Shown: piece by piece, positions 24,195 through 34,400 of the stretch
Numbering within the stretch: the stretch's first letter is position 1
Layout: the number at the start of each line of letters is the position of its first letter
Assembly (NCBI RefSeq): GCF_028023675.1
Contig: NZ_JAQIOZ010000025.1
Span: forward strand, 1 to 63,233
Length of the DNA: 63,233 nt
From: Primorskyibacter aestuariivivens
GTDB lineage: Bacteria > Pseudomonadota > Alphaproteobacteria > Rhodobacterales > Rhodobacteraceae
Direction: 5' to 3'
Translations under genes and position numbers: made by a program
The notes under the pieces: model-generated
The model's input: only the letters and a program-made list of their open reading frames with translations
Told to the model about the DNA's origin: nothing
Databases searched by the model: none

Positions 24195-24776
24195 ATGTCC
24201 CGATCAAAACGCCTGACAGAGATCGAGAAGATGCAGATCGTCCGCGAGGCCGCGGAGGGTGTGTCGACGTCTGAGCTGGCCGAGCGTTTCAAGGTCACAT
24301 CGCGCGCCGTGCGCTACGTCTTGAAAGCCGATGCCGAGCGCCAGACCGATACCGCTATTCCGGTCTCAGCGGTCAGTGTGAAAGTCACGGCTGCAGAGCT
24401 CGCGGCGCTCGACGAGGTGCTCGCTGAGGCCGAGATTGAGAGCCGTGCCGAGGGGCTCAGGCGGCTCATTCAGGCGGCAGGCGGGGTGTTCGTTCCGGAC
24501 GCGCAGATGGCAGCAGAGATGGCGCGCTATCGCGCCTCGCTGCACGAGGTCGGTAATGGGGTCGCGCAGATCGCCAAGCAGATGGCGCAGGCCAACCGGC
24601 AGGGGCAGGGGGCTGGCCCGGAGTTTACCGAATTGCGCCTTGCGCAGATGCGCGGGCTGGCGCGGTTCATCCTGGATTCCGCTGACGAGATCGATCTGCT
24701 GCTGCGCCGCCGTCGAGACGCGATGCAGCTGCAGGCCACGGCCGCGCTGAGGGAGTTTGCCCATGCGGCTGAATGA
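24195..24776 (+). CDS. mobC: MobC-like relaxosome accessory protein
   Basis: A 193-residue protein. Residues 1-45 form a helix-turn-helix (TEIEKMQIVREAAEGVSTSE, LAERFKVTSRAVRYVLKA). The C-terminal part carries the MobC-type pattern EIESRAEGLRRLIQAAGGVF, ARYRASLHEVGNGVAQIAKQ and MAQANRQG. MobC proteins open the transfer origin for the relaxase. The ATG at 24195 is preferred over a GTG at 24165 since it begins the basic helix of the domain. The gene overlaps the relaxase start by 14 bases. Confidence 0.8.
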   Translation: MSRSKRLTEIEKMQIVREAAEGVSTSELAERFKVTSRAVRYVLKADAERQTDTAIPVSAVSVKVTAAELAALDEVLAEAEIESRAEGLRRLIQAAGGVFVPDAQMAAEMARYRASLHEVGNGVAQIAKQMAQANRQGQGAGPEFTELRLAQMRGLARFILDSADEIDLLLRRRRDAMQLQATAALREFAHAAE

Positions 24777-27114
24777 TGCTGTCGACGCTGTTACCGGGGA
24801 GGTGTTCCGGGATGGCTGGAGCCGGATCCGGGGCTCGATGCAGGGGCTGCACGTGGCCAAGCAGAAGCAACTCGTGCGTGCTGCAGCAGGGCACCGGCCG
24901 GCGGTCTTCAAGGCGATCCGGGGCGGGGGTACGCATACCAAATCGCAGCTCTCAAACCAGCTCGATTACCTTACCACGAAGTCGACCCATATCGTCGACT
25001 CGAGCGGGTTTCTGGATGGCAAGGCGAAACTTGAGGCGGGCGACATCAAGGATCTGACCGAACGCTTTGCCAAGCGGTGGGATGCAGGCTTCAAGCCCAA
25101 GCTGGGCCAGACGACCCATATGCTCATGTCCTTCCCCATCGGCACGCGCGGGGAGGATGTGCGCGACATCGCGACGGATGTGGCCGAGCGGTTCTTCCAG
25201 ACCGACGCGGGGCATTTCGACTACATCATCGCGGTACATGAGGACTGGGATCACCCGCATGCGCATCTGGTGCTGAACCGCCGCTCGCAGGAAGGCGAGT
25301 TCTTCTTTCTGGGGCGCAACCATCGCTTCAACTATGACGATTTCCGCCTCGCCATGGTCGAGGAGGCCGAGAAGTATGGTGTGCGCCTCGAGGCCACGCG
25401 CCGGGTGGATCGCGGGGTTGTGCATTACCCAGCCGCTACCCGCGAGGTCTATGCGGCGAAAGAAGAGGGTCGCGCGCCCCGCGAGCGGGAACGTGTTGGG
25501 CAGGACCTGACGCGTACGCTGGCGGAGATCGCCAACACCAGAACCGTCTATCATTCGCTTGCCGTGGAGGCCTCCCGGGAGACCTCCGAGGTCCGCGGGG
25601 CCCGCGAAGACATTGCCGCGGCACTCTTCCGCGCGGGCGAGGTGCTGGCGCATGGCGGGCAGGTGGACCGAACAGGAGATGTGTATATGGCCGAGGATCA
25701 AAGTTTCGAGGATCTGAGAAGCCTCTATGCGGAGAAGCTCGCGCGGGTGCAGGGCATGATCGCCGAGAAGTCTGACGCGGAACGTCCCGTGCTGGAAAAA
25801 CGCCTCATCGAGATCCAGACGCAGGTCCAGCACATGCAGCCTCTCGGTTTGCGATCATCTACGCTGTCGGAGACCCCCTCGGAGGGCGGGATCTATTCCG
25901 AAGCCAATATCGACGCCAGCCAGCGCGAGCGTCTGGCAGAGCCCGATCTGAGATCGCGCATTGACGCGGCACTACACGGCACCGGGATCAGCACATCGGA
26001 AGTGGTGGCCCGGATCGAGACGGGCGCCTCAAATGCAGCGCTCGAGCATCAATGGATCGCCAATGATCTAACCAAGGTCGCCGAGGCGCGGGATCTGAAC
26101 CTCGAGCGCCGCGCCGATCTGGAACAGGCGCGCGACATTCTCAACGATGTGCATGTCGAACTTGGCACGCTTTTGGAACGGGAGAACGTGCTGCGCCGGG
26201 ATGGTGTCATGGAAGCGGAACCGGTCAGCGAGCGGTTCCATTATCACCGGGACGCGGTCCAGGCAATGGAAGGGACAATCCGTCAGGAGATGCGCGCAGA
26301 CGGCCTGACCGCGCAGCAGATCGAGGACCGGGACCCTGAGGTTGTCTCGCGGGCAGAGCGCCGGATCGAGACCGAGCAGCGCGCGTATCTCGTGGCACAC
26401 CCGGAGCTGCTCGCACGTCCCGGCGACGTGATCGACCGGTCTGAGCCCTACAGGGAGACCATCACCGATGCGGCCCGCGCCAGCGAGATCACCCGCGAGG
26501 TCGACCGCATCATGGAGGGACGCGACCTCCGCATGCCGGTTGCAGATGCTGTCACGGATGACTTGCGCGCGCGCTATCCGGACATGCCGTCCCACCTCGC
26601 CCGCGGGCTTGGCGCGACCTATGCGGCCGTCGTCGAGATCCGCGACACGGAGGCCATCAACCAGGTCCGCCGCGAAACCGAGATGCGCGACGGGCTCGGG
26701 TCTGGCACGCGCGACGCATTCCTCGCAGCCCGCGGTGAAACTGCGCCGCAGTCTGACCGTGCCGACCGCCTTGCAGACGAGATTGCGCGTGTCCTGGACC
26801 ATGAGCGGGCTGGGGAGTTGTCCGCACCCTTCGAGACCGAGGCGGAGCGGGACGCCTTCCGCGACGGGATCGCGCGGGTGCTGGATGACCGCCAATTGGG
26901 CCGTCTCACATCCGGCGATGCCGATGCGCTTGAGAAGGTTCTCGAGGACCGCCTCGACCGGCTCTATGTCGCCAAGGTCTACCTGCAATCGGATGCCGCG
27001 ACGGCCAACACGGAGGCCTTGCGTCAGGTGGTCGATGATCTCGCCGACACCGAATATGAAAAACACCGCGCGACAGACGTGGATGGAGAGACCGAGCGGG
27101 GTCAGGCCCATTGA
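24763..27114 (+). CDS. VirD2-like relaxase (MOBP type)
   Basis: A 783-residue relaxase. The catalytic Tyr is probably in SQLSNQLDYLTTKSTHI near residue 67. Motif III, HEDWDHPHAHLVLN near residues 158-171, is the metal-binding histidine triad. The C-terminal 500 residues are helical, acidic and repetitive, typical of the signal and scaffold part used for recognition by the coupling protein. The start at ATG 24763 overlaps mobC. The stop overlaps the region of possible VirD4 starts, so mobC, relaxase and virD4 form one operon. Confidence 0.88.
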   Translation: MRLNDAVDAVTGEVFRDGWSRIRGSMQGLHVAKQKQLVRAAAGHRPAVFKAIRGGGTHTKSQLSNQLDYLTTKSTHIVDSSGFLDGKAKLEAGDIKDLTERFAKRWDAGFKPKLGQTTHMLMSFPIGTRGEDVRDIATDVAERFFQTDAGHFDYIIAVHEDWDHPHAHLVLNRRSQEGEFFFLGRNHRFNYDDFRLAMVEEAEKYGVRLEATRRVDRGVVHYPAATREVYAAKEEGRAPRERERVGQDLTRTLAEIANTRTVYHSLAVEASRETSEVRGAREDIAAALFRAGEVLAHGGQVDRTGDVYMAEDQSFEDLRSLYAEKLARVQGMIAEKSDAERPVLEKRLIEIQTQVQHMQPLGLRSSTLSETPSEGGIYSEANIDASQRERLAEPDLRSRIDAALHGTGISTSEVVARIETGASNAALEHQWIANDLTKVAEARDLNLERRADLEQARDILNDVHVELGTLLERENVLRRDGVMEAEPVSERFHYHRDAVQAMEGTIRQEMRADGLTAQQIEDRDPEVVSRAERRIETEQRAYLVAHPELLARPGDVIDRSEPYRETITDAARASEITREVDRIMEGRDLRMPVADAVTDDLRARYPDMPSHLARGLGATYAAVVEIRDTEAINQVRRETEMRDGLGSGTRDAFLAARGETAPQSDRADRLADEIARVLDHERAGELSAPFETEAERDAFRDGIARVLDDRQLGRLTSGDADALEKVLEDRLDRLYVAKVYLQSDAATANTEALRQVVDDLADTEYEKHRATDVDGETERGQAH

Positions 27115-27122
27115 GCGCCTCC

Positions 27123-29102
27123 ATGGGAAAAGCGCGGATCGCCACAGGGGTCTTTCTGGTAACGCTGGTGACCGGGGCCATGGGCTATACCATCGCCTCG
27201 GCGGTGCTGACCTACCAGGATCTCGGGTTCGGGGCCGAGATCGACTTTGCCTATATCGCGCAGAACTACATGGCGATCCTCGATCGCCGCCCGGAGGACG
27301 CGCAACTTATTCACCTGATCATCGGCAGCTTCGCCGCCGCTGGCCTGATGCTGAGCCTCGCCCTCTCGGGGTCCGCCCTGACACGGTTTGGCCAGACCCA
27401 TTGGCAGACCGCGCGCGAGATGAAGGCCAATGGCTTCTTCGGGGCGCCGGGCACCGGGTTCATCCTCGGCAAGCTGGGGCCGCCGGGCTCCCGCGCCAAC
27501 TACATCTGCTCCAAGGTCTTCCCCCATGCGCTGATCGTGGCCCCCACGGGCCGTGGCAAGACCACGGGCTTTGTCATTCCGAACCTGCTGACCTGGCAAG
27601 GCTCCGCTGTGACGCTCGATGTGAAGGGCGAGTGTTTCGAGGCCACGGCCCGGCATCGCGCAGCCCAAGGCGACAAGGTCTATCGCTTTGCCCCCACCGA
27701 TTGGGAGGGCAAGCGCACGCATCGTTACAACCCGCTCCTGCGCATCTATCAACTGAAAGATCCCGCGCGCCAGCAGATGGAATTGCAGCTCCTGGCGACG
27801 CTCTTCTTGCAAAGCGACAACGACCGGGTGCAGGGGCTGCTAAAAGGCGGGATCGATCTCTTCGTGGCGGCAGGCCTGCTGGCGTTCCAGCGCAAGCGCC
27901 CGACCTTGGGCGAGATCTACCGCATTGCGGCCTCGGGCGGGAACAAGCAGAAGGAGTATTTCGCGCGGGGCCACGAAGTCGACAACCGGGCGGCCAAGCT
28001 GATCTTCACGCGGCTCGCTTCGACCAATAACGACACGCTGACCTCCTATGTCTCGCTCCTGATGACCTCGGGGCTCGACCAATGGCAGAACCCTGCCATC
28101 GATGAGGCGACGGCGGTGTCGGACTTTGACTTCCGGACGATCCGCAAGAAGCCCTTTTCGGTCTATCTCGTGGTCCAGCCGCTGATGGTGAAGCCGCTCG
28201 CGCCGCTGATCCGGCTGTTTTTCTCCGACCTGCTCTCGGCCATGCAGGAAAAGGATCCCGGGCCAGACGAGCCGTGGCCAGTGATGATCATGCTCGACGA
28301 GTTCAACCGTCTCGGCAAGATGCCCATCGTGGTCGAGAGCATCGAGACCCTGCGTACCTATCGCGGCCATTTGGCCGTGGTCACCCAAACCATCCCCGCC
28401 CTCGATGAAATCTACGGCGAGAACACCCGCCGCGCCCTGCAAGGCAATGCCGGTGTGAAGCTCTATTTGACGCCCTCGGATGAAAAAACCGTCGAAGAGC
28501 TGAGCAAGGCGGTGGGCAAGACCACGAAGACCGTCATCACGCGGTCCCAGTCCATCGGCAAGAACCCCTTTGAAGGGCGCAGCCAATCCACGCGGACCGA
28601 AGAAAGCTCTCTCCTGCCCGAGGATGAGGCACGCCGCCTACCGCTCGACGAGATTGTCATGGTGATCGATGCGCAAATGCCGGTCCGTGCAAAGCGGATC
28701 CAATATTTTGACGATCGGCTGTTCAAGGCAATCCACGCGGCACAGACGGGGGAGTTGCCGTTTCCGAAGCCGGGAGGAGGGGGATCGCAAGGCACGCTGC
28801 CGCTGAGTGTGCGCGCCATGCCGATGACGCCGCCTTCGGATGGGCCAGGGGGAACAGAAGCCGATGTGGAGAGGGCAAGCCAAGCTGGCGATGGTCAACC
28901 GTCAGGCCAAGCCGACGCCGCTCCAAAGAAGACCGCGCCTGTCGTTCAAGTCGTCATCGTCGAGGAACAGCGCCAGATGGAGATGGATTTTGCGGTGCTG
29001 GTGCCTTCTGATGATCTGGCAAAGGAGGTGGGTGACGAGCAGGTGAGGACCGCTGTGGATGGCCTGGGCGCGCTAGAGTCGGCTATGAAAGATGGGCCTT
29101 AA
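27123..29102 (+). CDS. virD4: VirD4/TraG type IV coupling protein
   Basis: A 659-residue inner-membrane ATPase. Two N-terminal membrane segments (GVFLVTLVTGAMGYTIASAV and LIIGSFAAAGLMLSLALSG) precede the RecA-like domain with Walker A in IVAPTGRGKTTGFVIPN and Walker B in PVMIMLDEFNRLG. It links the relaxosome to the VirB channel. ATG 27123 is used; a TTG at 27111 overlapping the relaxase stop is an alternative. The C-terminal 100 residues are low in order and acidic. In related elements virB genes follow nearby; here 15 kb of defence genes lie between. Confidence 0.9.
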   Translation: MGKARIATGVFLVTLVTGAMGYTIASAVLTYQDLGFGAEIDFAYIAQNYMAILDRRPEDAQLIHLIIGSFAAAGLMLSLALSGSALTRFGQTHWQTAREMKANGFFGAPGTGFILGKLGPPGSRANYICSKVFPHALIVAPTGRGKTTGFVIPNLLTWQGSAVTLDVKGECFEATARHRAAQGDKVYRFAPTDWEGKRTHRYNPLLRIYQLKDPARQQMELQLLATLFLQSDNDRVQGLLKGGIDLFVAAGLLAFQRKRPTLGEIYRIAASGGNKQKEYFARGHEVDNRAAKLIFTRLASTNNDTLTSYVSLLMTSGLDQWQNPAIDEATAVSDFDFRTIRKKPFSVYLVVQPLMVKPLAPLIRLFFSDLLSAMQEKDPGPDEPWPVMIMLDEFNRLGKMPIVVESIETLRTYRGHLAVVTQTIPALDEIYGENTRRALQGNAGVKLYLTPSDEKTVEELSKAVGKTTKTVITRSQSIGKNPFEGRSQSTRTEESSLLPEDEARRLPLDEIVMVIDAQMPVRAKRIQYFDDRLFKAIHAAQTGELPFPKPGGGGSQGTLPLSVRAMPMTPPSDGPGGTEADVERASQAGDGQPSGQADAAPKKTAPVVQVVIVEEQRQMEMDFAVLVPSDDLAKEVGDEQVRTAVDGLGALESAMKDGP

Positions 29103-29308
29103 GACGTCTAGTGATTTTTTGGAGGGTTGTTTTCTTGAAAAATGGGAATGAGGAATGAAATTTTGGTGCAATGAGAACAGTATGGCAACATTTGCAGTCG
29201 CCCGAAATCGTGGTAAGCGGGAAAAGCCATCAGAAAATGGGGTTACTGTGGCTCATTGTCTTTTTTGTTTGAGCGCTAACCGGCGGATGACGGAGTAAAG
29301 CTTACACC
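29103..29308. promoter_or_regulatory. Leader of the Ssp operon
   Basis: This 206-base stretch is clearly AT-richer than the VirD4 gene before it, and marks the left junction of the defence island. It must hold the promoter of the ssp operon; several T-rich and TTG boxes exist but no clear -35/-10 pair can be fixed by eye. GGAG at 29294-29297 precedes the sspA start. Confidence 0.4.
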
Positions 29309-30466
29309 ATGTATTACCTTGATGGCCTCGCCAGCTGGCCAATGCGTCCGGAAGCCAAAGACGTTCTCATTGAGGCGCTGGCTCAACCCGGAAACGCGAA
29401 CTCCAATCACGTTGCAGGCTGGCAGGCTAACCGCCTCTACGAAAAAGGAAGGAGGGCCGTTGCGACCCTTATCGGTGCTGCGCCAAACGAGATCTTCATT
29501 ACCTCGGGCGCTACTGAGGCAAACGCGCTCGCGATCATAGGGACTTCGCGCGCCGTTGCAGAACAGTTTCCGCACAGAAACAAAATCATTCTGTCCGCGC
29601 TGGAACACGACGCGGTTCGACGTCCTGCGGAAGCACTGCGCGAGTTGGGCTTCGAGGTCCTGATGTGTCCTGTCGGCATAAATGGTTCGATTTGCCTGGA
29701 AAGTCTCGAGGCTCTTTTGGGCGAGACCACACTGCTCGTCAGCACAATGCTCGCAAGCAATTTAACGGGTGTAATCCAACCAATTGAAAAGATAAGTGAA
29801 ATGGCGCATGCCGTCGGCGCGCTCATGCATGTCGATGCTGCTCAGGTCGCGGGCAAGCATCCGATCGACGTATTCGATCTCGGTGCCGATTACCTCAGCC
29901 TATCGGCTCATAAATTTGGGGGACCACAGGGTGTCGGTGCGCTTTTTGTGGCCGCCAACGTCCCAAAGCCATCCGAGCTGACATCCGCAAGACCGTTGGA
30001 AGAGCATCTGAGAGGAACGCAACCTGCCGCGTTAGTTGCGGCGATGGGCCGTGCAGCCGAGATATCGGCTCAGAATATGGCGCGAGAGTCTGTCCACAGT
30101 AGGGGTCTGATATCCCTGTTCGAGGAGCAACTCTCTGGCGACGGCTTGCGTGTGGAACGACTTTTCCCATCAAGTCCGGCGGTTCCCGGAGCTGCCGCAT
30201 TCATAGTCGACACGCCGGCGAGCTCAGATCTGATCGACAGTCTGAACACCAAAGTATGTCTTTCGAACGCGTCTGCCTGCCATTCCGGTTCATTGCAGCC
30301 TTCGCCGGTTCTTTCCGCGCTGCATCTCACTCATGACGAGCAGAAACGCTTCCTGCGTATAGGTGTCGGGTGGTGGCTTTCTGAAGACGATATTGGCTCC
30401 GCGACGGCGATCATGGTCAGCGCTGTGGAGAAAGTCCTCCTTGCTACTGGTGAGCTTCACCAGTAG
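29309..30466 (+). CDS. sspA: Cysteine desulfurase SspA/DndA (phosphorothioation sulfur donor)
   Basis: A 385-residue PLP enzyme of the NifS/IscS class. It starts YYLDGLAS, has the cofactor-contact residues TSGATEANALA and LEHDAV (His100), VDAAQ (Asp176, Gln179), the Schiff-base lysine in SAHKFGG (Lys202) and the catalytic persulfide cysteine Cys324 in SNASACHSG. IscS-type housekeeping roles are possible in general, but the next three genes are the SspB, SspC and SspD types, so it should supply sulfur to SspD for DNA backbone modification. A perfect 12-bp hairpin covers its stop codon. Confidence 0.88.
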   Translation: MYYLDGLASWPMRPEAKDVLIEALAQPGNANSNHVAGWQANRLYEKGRRAVATLIGAAPNEIFITSGATEANALAIIGTSRAVAEQFPHRNKIILSALEHDAVRRPAEALRELGFEVLMCPVGINGSICLESLEALLGETTLLVSTMLASNLTGVIQPIEKISEMAHAVGALMHVDAAQVAGKHPIDVFDLGADYLSLSAHKFGGPQGVGALFVAANVPKPSELTSARPLEEHLRGTQPAALVAAMGRAAEISAQNMARESVHSRGLISLFEEQLSGDGLRVERLFPSSPAVPGAAAFIVDTPASSDLIDSLNTKVCLSNASACHSGSLQPSPVLSALHLTHDEQKRFLRIGVGWWLSEDDIGSATAIMVSAVEKVLLATGELHQ

Positions 30467-30468
30467 CA
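30442..30468 (+). promoter_or_regulatory. Perfect hairpin over the sspA stop codon
   Basis: TGCTACTGGTGA (30442-30453) and TCACCAGTAGCA (30457-30468) form a 12-bp perfect stem with a 3-base loop. It covers the last codons and TAG stop of sspA and ends 7 bases before the sspB start at 30476. No clear ribosome-binding site is visible outside the stem, so the hairpin may control sspB translation or split the message. Confidence 0.6.
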
Positions 30469-30475
30469 TAGGCTT

Positions 30476-31414
30476 ATGGCCGATGTATTTGACAATTGGT
30501 CCGGCAAACCGCAATTCGCCGGGCACGAAACATTCCCGCTGCGCATCCTTTGGTTGCGCAAAGCATATGACGCGGTTCGCGGCGGCGCCCCGCTGACGGT
30601 ATTCAAGGACGACGAAGCCATCTCCCGGTTCGGCGTTGGCCGTAACATGGCTGTTTCAATGCGATTTTGGGCGCAAGCGGCGGAAGTTATCCAACTCGAC
30701 GGCAAGGAATTAAAGCCTGACAATTTGGGTGACCTGCTCTTCGGCGAGAACGGATTTGACCCTTTTCTGGAGCATCCGACCTCTCTGTGGCTCATCCATT
30801 GGAAGCTTGCATCGGTGCCGGAGCACACCACAACTTTCTACTATTGTTTCAACGGGTTATTTGGCCACGAGTTTCGATCGACAGATTTGGTGGATGCCAT
30901 CGAGAAGTTGATCGAGCAAAAGGGATGGCGTGGTGCTCACAAGACTATCCAGAACGACGTCACGGTCTTTCTGCGGAGCTACTGCAGCCGACCGAGCGGG
31001 GCGATGGATGACGCCGCGGAACCCTTGCTGGCTGAATTGGCATTGGTCCAAGAGACCGGCTCGAGCGGATGGTACGAATTCTCGATTGGCCCAAAGCCGA
31101 ACCTTCACGACGCCCTGTTCGCCTACGCATTGGATGCCTACTGGACTCGCGCGCACGACAACCGCGCGACGCTCGCCGCGGAAATGATCTGCCACGACGC
31201 CGGCAGTCCCGGCCGGGTGTTTAAGATGGACGAAGATAGCGTCATCGAACGGCTGATGCGGATCGACGAAAGCACTGGTGGTGCTTTCGTCTGGACCGAT
31301 ACGGCAGGCCTGCGACAGGTCCAACGGAATCGGCGTCCTGACTTGGATGCTCTGCTGCAAAGCGCGTTTGGCGAGATTGCGCGCCGCGGAAAGGGCGTAT
31401 GGCATGGCGCGTGA
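30476..31414 (+). CDS. sspB: SspB, DUF4007 protein
   Basis: A 312-residue DUF4007 protein. The pattern is GHETFPLRILWLRKAYDAV, ISRFGVGRNMAVSMRFWAQA, LGDLLFGENGFDPFLEHPTS and LWLIHWKL. In SspABCD systems SspB is described as a DNA nicking component of the single-strand phosphorothioation complex. The gene begins 10 bases after sspA and overlaps sspC by 11 bases. Length and motifs look complete. The DUF4007 call is confident; the nicking role is taken from the known system. Confidence 0.85.
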   Translation: MADVFDNWSGKPQFAGHETFPLRILWLRKAYDAVRGGAPLTVFKDDEAISRFGVGRNMAVSMRFWAQAAEVIQLDGKELKPDNLGDLLFGENGFDPFLEHPTSLWLIHWKLASVPEHTTTFYYCFNGLFGHEFRSTDLVDAIEKLIEQKGWRGAHKTIQNDVTVFLRSYCSRPSGAMDDAAEPLLAELALVQETGSSGWYEFSIGPKPNLHDALFAYALDAYWTRAHDNRATLAAEMICHDAGSPGRVFKMDEDSVIERLMRIDESTGGAFVWTDTAGLRQVQRNRRPDLDALLQSAFGEIARRGKGVWHGA

Positions 31415-34400
31415 AACGCTCTCAGACAAAGTCAGACTGAACGGCCGGTTCGTACGAAGCGCGCGGATCGACATGGATCTGACCGGCACGCCGCCCCTTC
31501 AAGGTTATGTGCTCCAAGCCAGTACCGAAAAATCGCTCCTCGCGATGGCCGCATCGCTATCGGAGGGAGCACAAAGTGCTTTTACTTGGACCGGACCCTA
31601 CGGCGGCGGCAAGTCGAGTACCGCACTGCTTTTGGGTAACCTCGTTGCCGGTTCCAAAGAGGGAAAGTCTCTCGCTCGGAAGATCGCCGGTCCGAAGCTG
31701 TCAAAGGCAATTGAGAAAGCCTTTGATCCCGGCTTGGGTGGTTGGAGCGTTATTCCGGTTACCGGAAGCCGTGTTAATCTGAGACAAGCCATCGCCGAGA
31801 AGATGGCAGAGCGATACGGGTGGACCCGCACAAAAAAGGACCGCGCGACAAAAAGCGATGGCCAACTCGTCCAAGACATATCTGATCACGCAAGTCAGGG
31901 ACCAATTGTTCTGGTTCTGGATGAATTGGGAAAGTTCCTCGAAGCCGCGGCCGATAAAGACCACGATGCGCACCTCCTGCAGGATCTGGCTGAGATAAGC
32001 GCCAGAAGCGAAGGCCGTTTCGTTGTGATCGGAATCTTGCATCAGGCTTTTGAGGCATATGCGGACAAGCTCGCTTCGAGCGCCCGTCTCGAATGGGCGA
32101 AGATCCAGGGGCGGTTTCAGGATCTCTCCTTCCTTTCCGCAAGTGATGAAACGGTCAGGCTGCTCGGGCGGGCGATCGATACGGATGATATCCCTGGCAC
32201 AGCAGAAGCGCAGGCCAAAAGCTTGGCCAAAATCGTCGGTTCAAATCGACCAACGGACGAAGAGGAGCTGACCGAGGCGCTTTCGCAGACCTGGCCTTTG
32301 AACCCGATTTGCGCGTTGTTGCTCGGCGGCATCACGCGCCGAAGTTTCGGTCAGAACGAGCGTAGCATCTTCGGATTCTTGGCGTCCGAAGAACCTGGGG
32401 GGTTTCGCGAGTTCCTGAAGTCGGAATCGGCAAGCTCAGGGGAAACCTTCGGCCCCGATCGTCTTTGGGACTATCTTCAAACGAACTTTGGTCTTGCTCT
32501 TGCGGCTGGGCCGTTGGGGTCGCAAATGACGCTCGCGGCGGAGGCAATCGAGAAAGCGAACGTGCTCGGAGCGGACCTGCACGTGAAGCTGGCGAAATCT
32601 GCCGCGCTTATTGAAATCTTCAAGAACGGGACAGGATTGGCTGTCGACCAGGACGCTCTCTTGATCGCCGTTCCGGGGAACAACGTCTCTGATATCACGG
32701 GTGCACTCGATGATTTATGCGACTGGGGAGTTTTGCTTCGCCAGAAACGAGTGGGTGGGTATGCACTGTTCTCTGGCAGCGATTTTGACCTCGATGCGGC
32801 TTTAGAGAGATTTGGGGGTCGGACCACCTCGTCAGATCTTTCCCAAGTCGCCGCAAAGGCTGGCTTCGACCACATTGTCGCTAAAAGACATTACTTTGAT
32901 TGCGGCGTGCTGCGGACCTTTGCGTTGCACGTAGAGTGCCTGGGGGAGCAATTCGATCCAAATGAGTTCAAGCGCACCGTAGGTCGCAAGGCGTTGGCCG
33001 CGAGTGGTGTCATGGTAATGGCTATCGCGCCCCAAGACGCCCGCTCACCAGACATCGAAGAGAAGATGGATGAGATTGTTCGGATCCTAAGGAAAACGGG
33101 AGTCGTGAGTGCATTCTCTTTGGTCGGCGATGGGAAGCGCTTGATTGAAGATGCAGGCGACCTGGCGGCGTTGTCTCAAGTTCAAAAGCAAGTACCGCAG
33201 ATCGCCGGAGACAGGATCGCGCGGCGGGGAATCCGTGCGCGTGAGGCATTGCTGCGAAATCGCTCGAATGTCGAACTCCAACGCTTGATGCTGTCGAGCC
33301 AATGGCAAATCCTTCGGCCAAACGACTCCGAGATGGTGCTCTCTCTGTCCGCCGCGGCATCGCACCTGGCTGACAAAGCCTATCATTCGACGCCAATCAT
33401 TCACAGCGAGCTGCTGCAAAAGGACAGACCATCCTCGAGTGCTGCGGCCGCTCTTCGAGCCCTTTGCCATGCCATGGTGAAAAGCCCGGATCGGAAGAAC
33501 CTAGACTTCGAGGGGTTTCCAGCTGCATTCGGTCTCTACCTCACAACTCTGGCCCCAAGCGGCCTGCACCGAAAATCCAAGTCTGGCTACGGTTTTGCTG
33601 ACCCAGATAAGACCATGACCGGTGCGTCCCTGAAGCCAGCATGGAAAATCTTGCGCTCGAAAAAGGAACAGTCGCTGGCGGAAGTCTATGAGGCTTGGCG
33701 GGGAGCGCCCTTTGGCATGAAGGTCGGCGTGATGCCGGTTTTAGCGCTGGCATTCTTGCTCGCAAATCGGCAGATTTATGCTGTCTACCAAGACGGTCGC
33801 TTTGTCGCGGATCTCGATGACATCTTTGTCGACAGAATGCTTCAGGATCCGTCGGCCGTCGTTCTGAGGCCCGCTGGACGCTCTGAACACCATCTGGCGT
33901 TCCTTTCCCGGATTGCGGAAGGGCTGGATCTGTCTGATGCATCTGCACTTAGCGTTGCAAGTGCAGCCTTCCAGCGTATTGAGGCTTTGAGCGACTTTGC
34001 CAAACGCACCAGTCTCCTCTCAGCCGATACGCGCAAGATACGCGATGCAATCCGGCACGCAGACGATCCGGAAACACTGCTCTTCGAAACGCTTCCCGGT
34101 CTGAATATCAAAGGTGATCTAGTCGAAAAAACGGTCGCTGCGATTGAAGAGTGTGAGGCGGCCTATGATAGCCTTGCTAAAGATCTGCGACACGCGTTGG
34201 CGCAATCCATCGGAGTTCCGAGTGACACCTTTGCCGGAAGCCTCGAGCGCGCAGAGTCCATCAAGGGGTTGAGCTCAGATCTGAAGTTTGAGGCTTTTGC
34301 CGCGCGTGTTGGGGAAATTGAAGCCGGGACCGGCAGCCTTGAGGCGGTGGCCGGAACTCTGCAACCGAAGCCCATGCGCGAATGGTCCGACCGCAACCGC

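Noticed and set aside
26468-28030. Plus-strand open frame of 520 codons across relaxase end and VirD4
   Set aside because: Out of frame with both motif-bearing genes; Arg/Pro-rich composition typical of a GC shadow.
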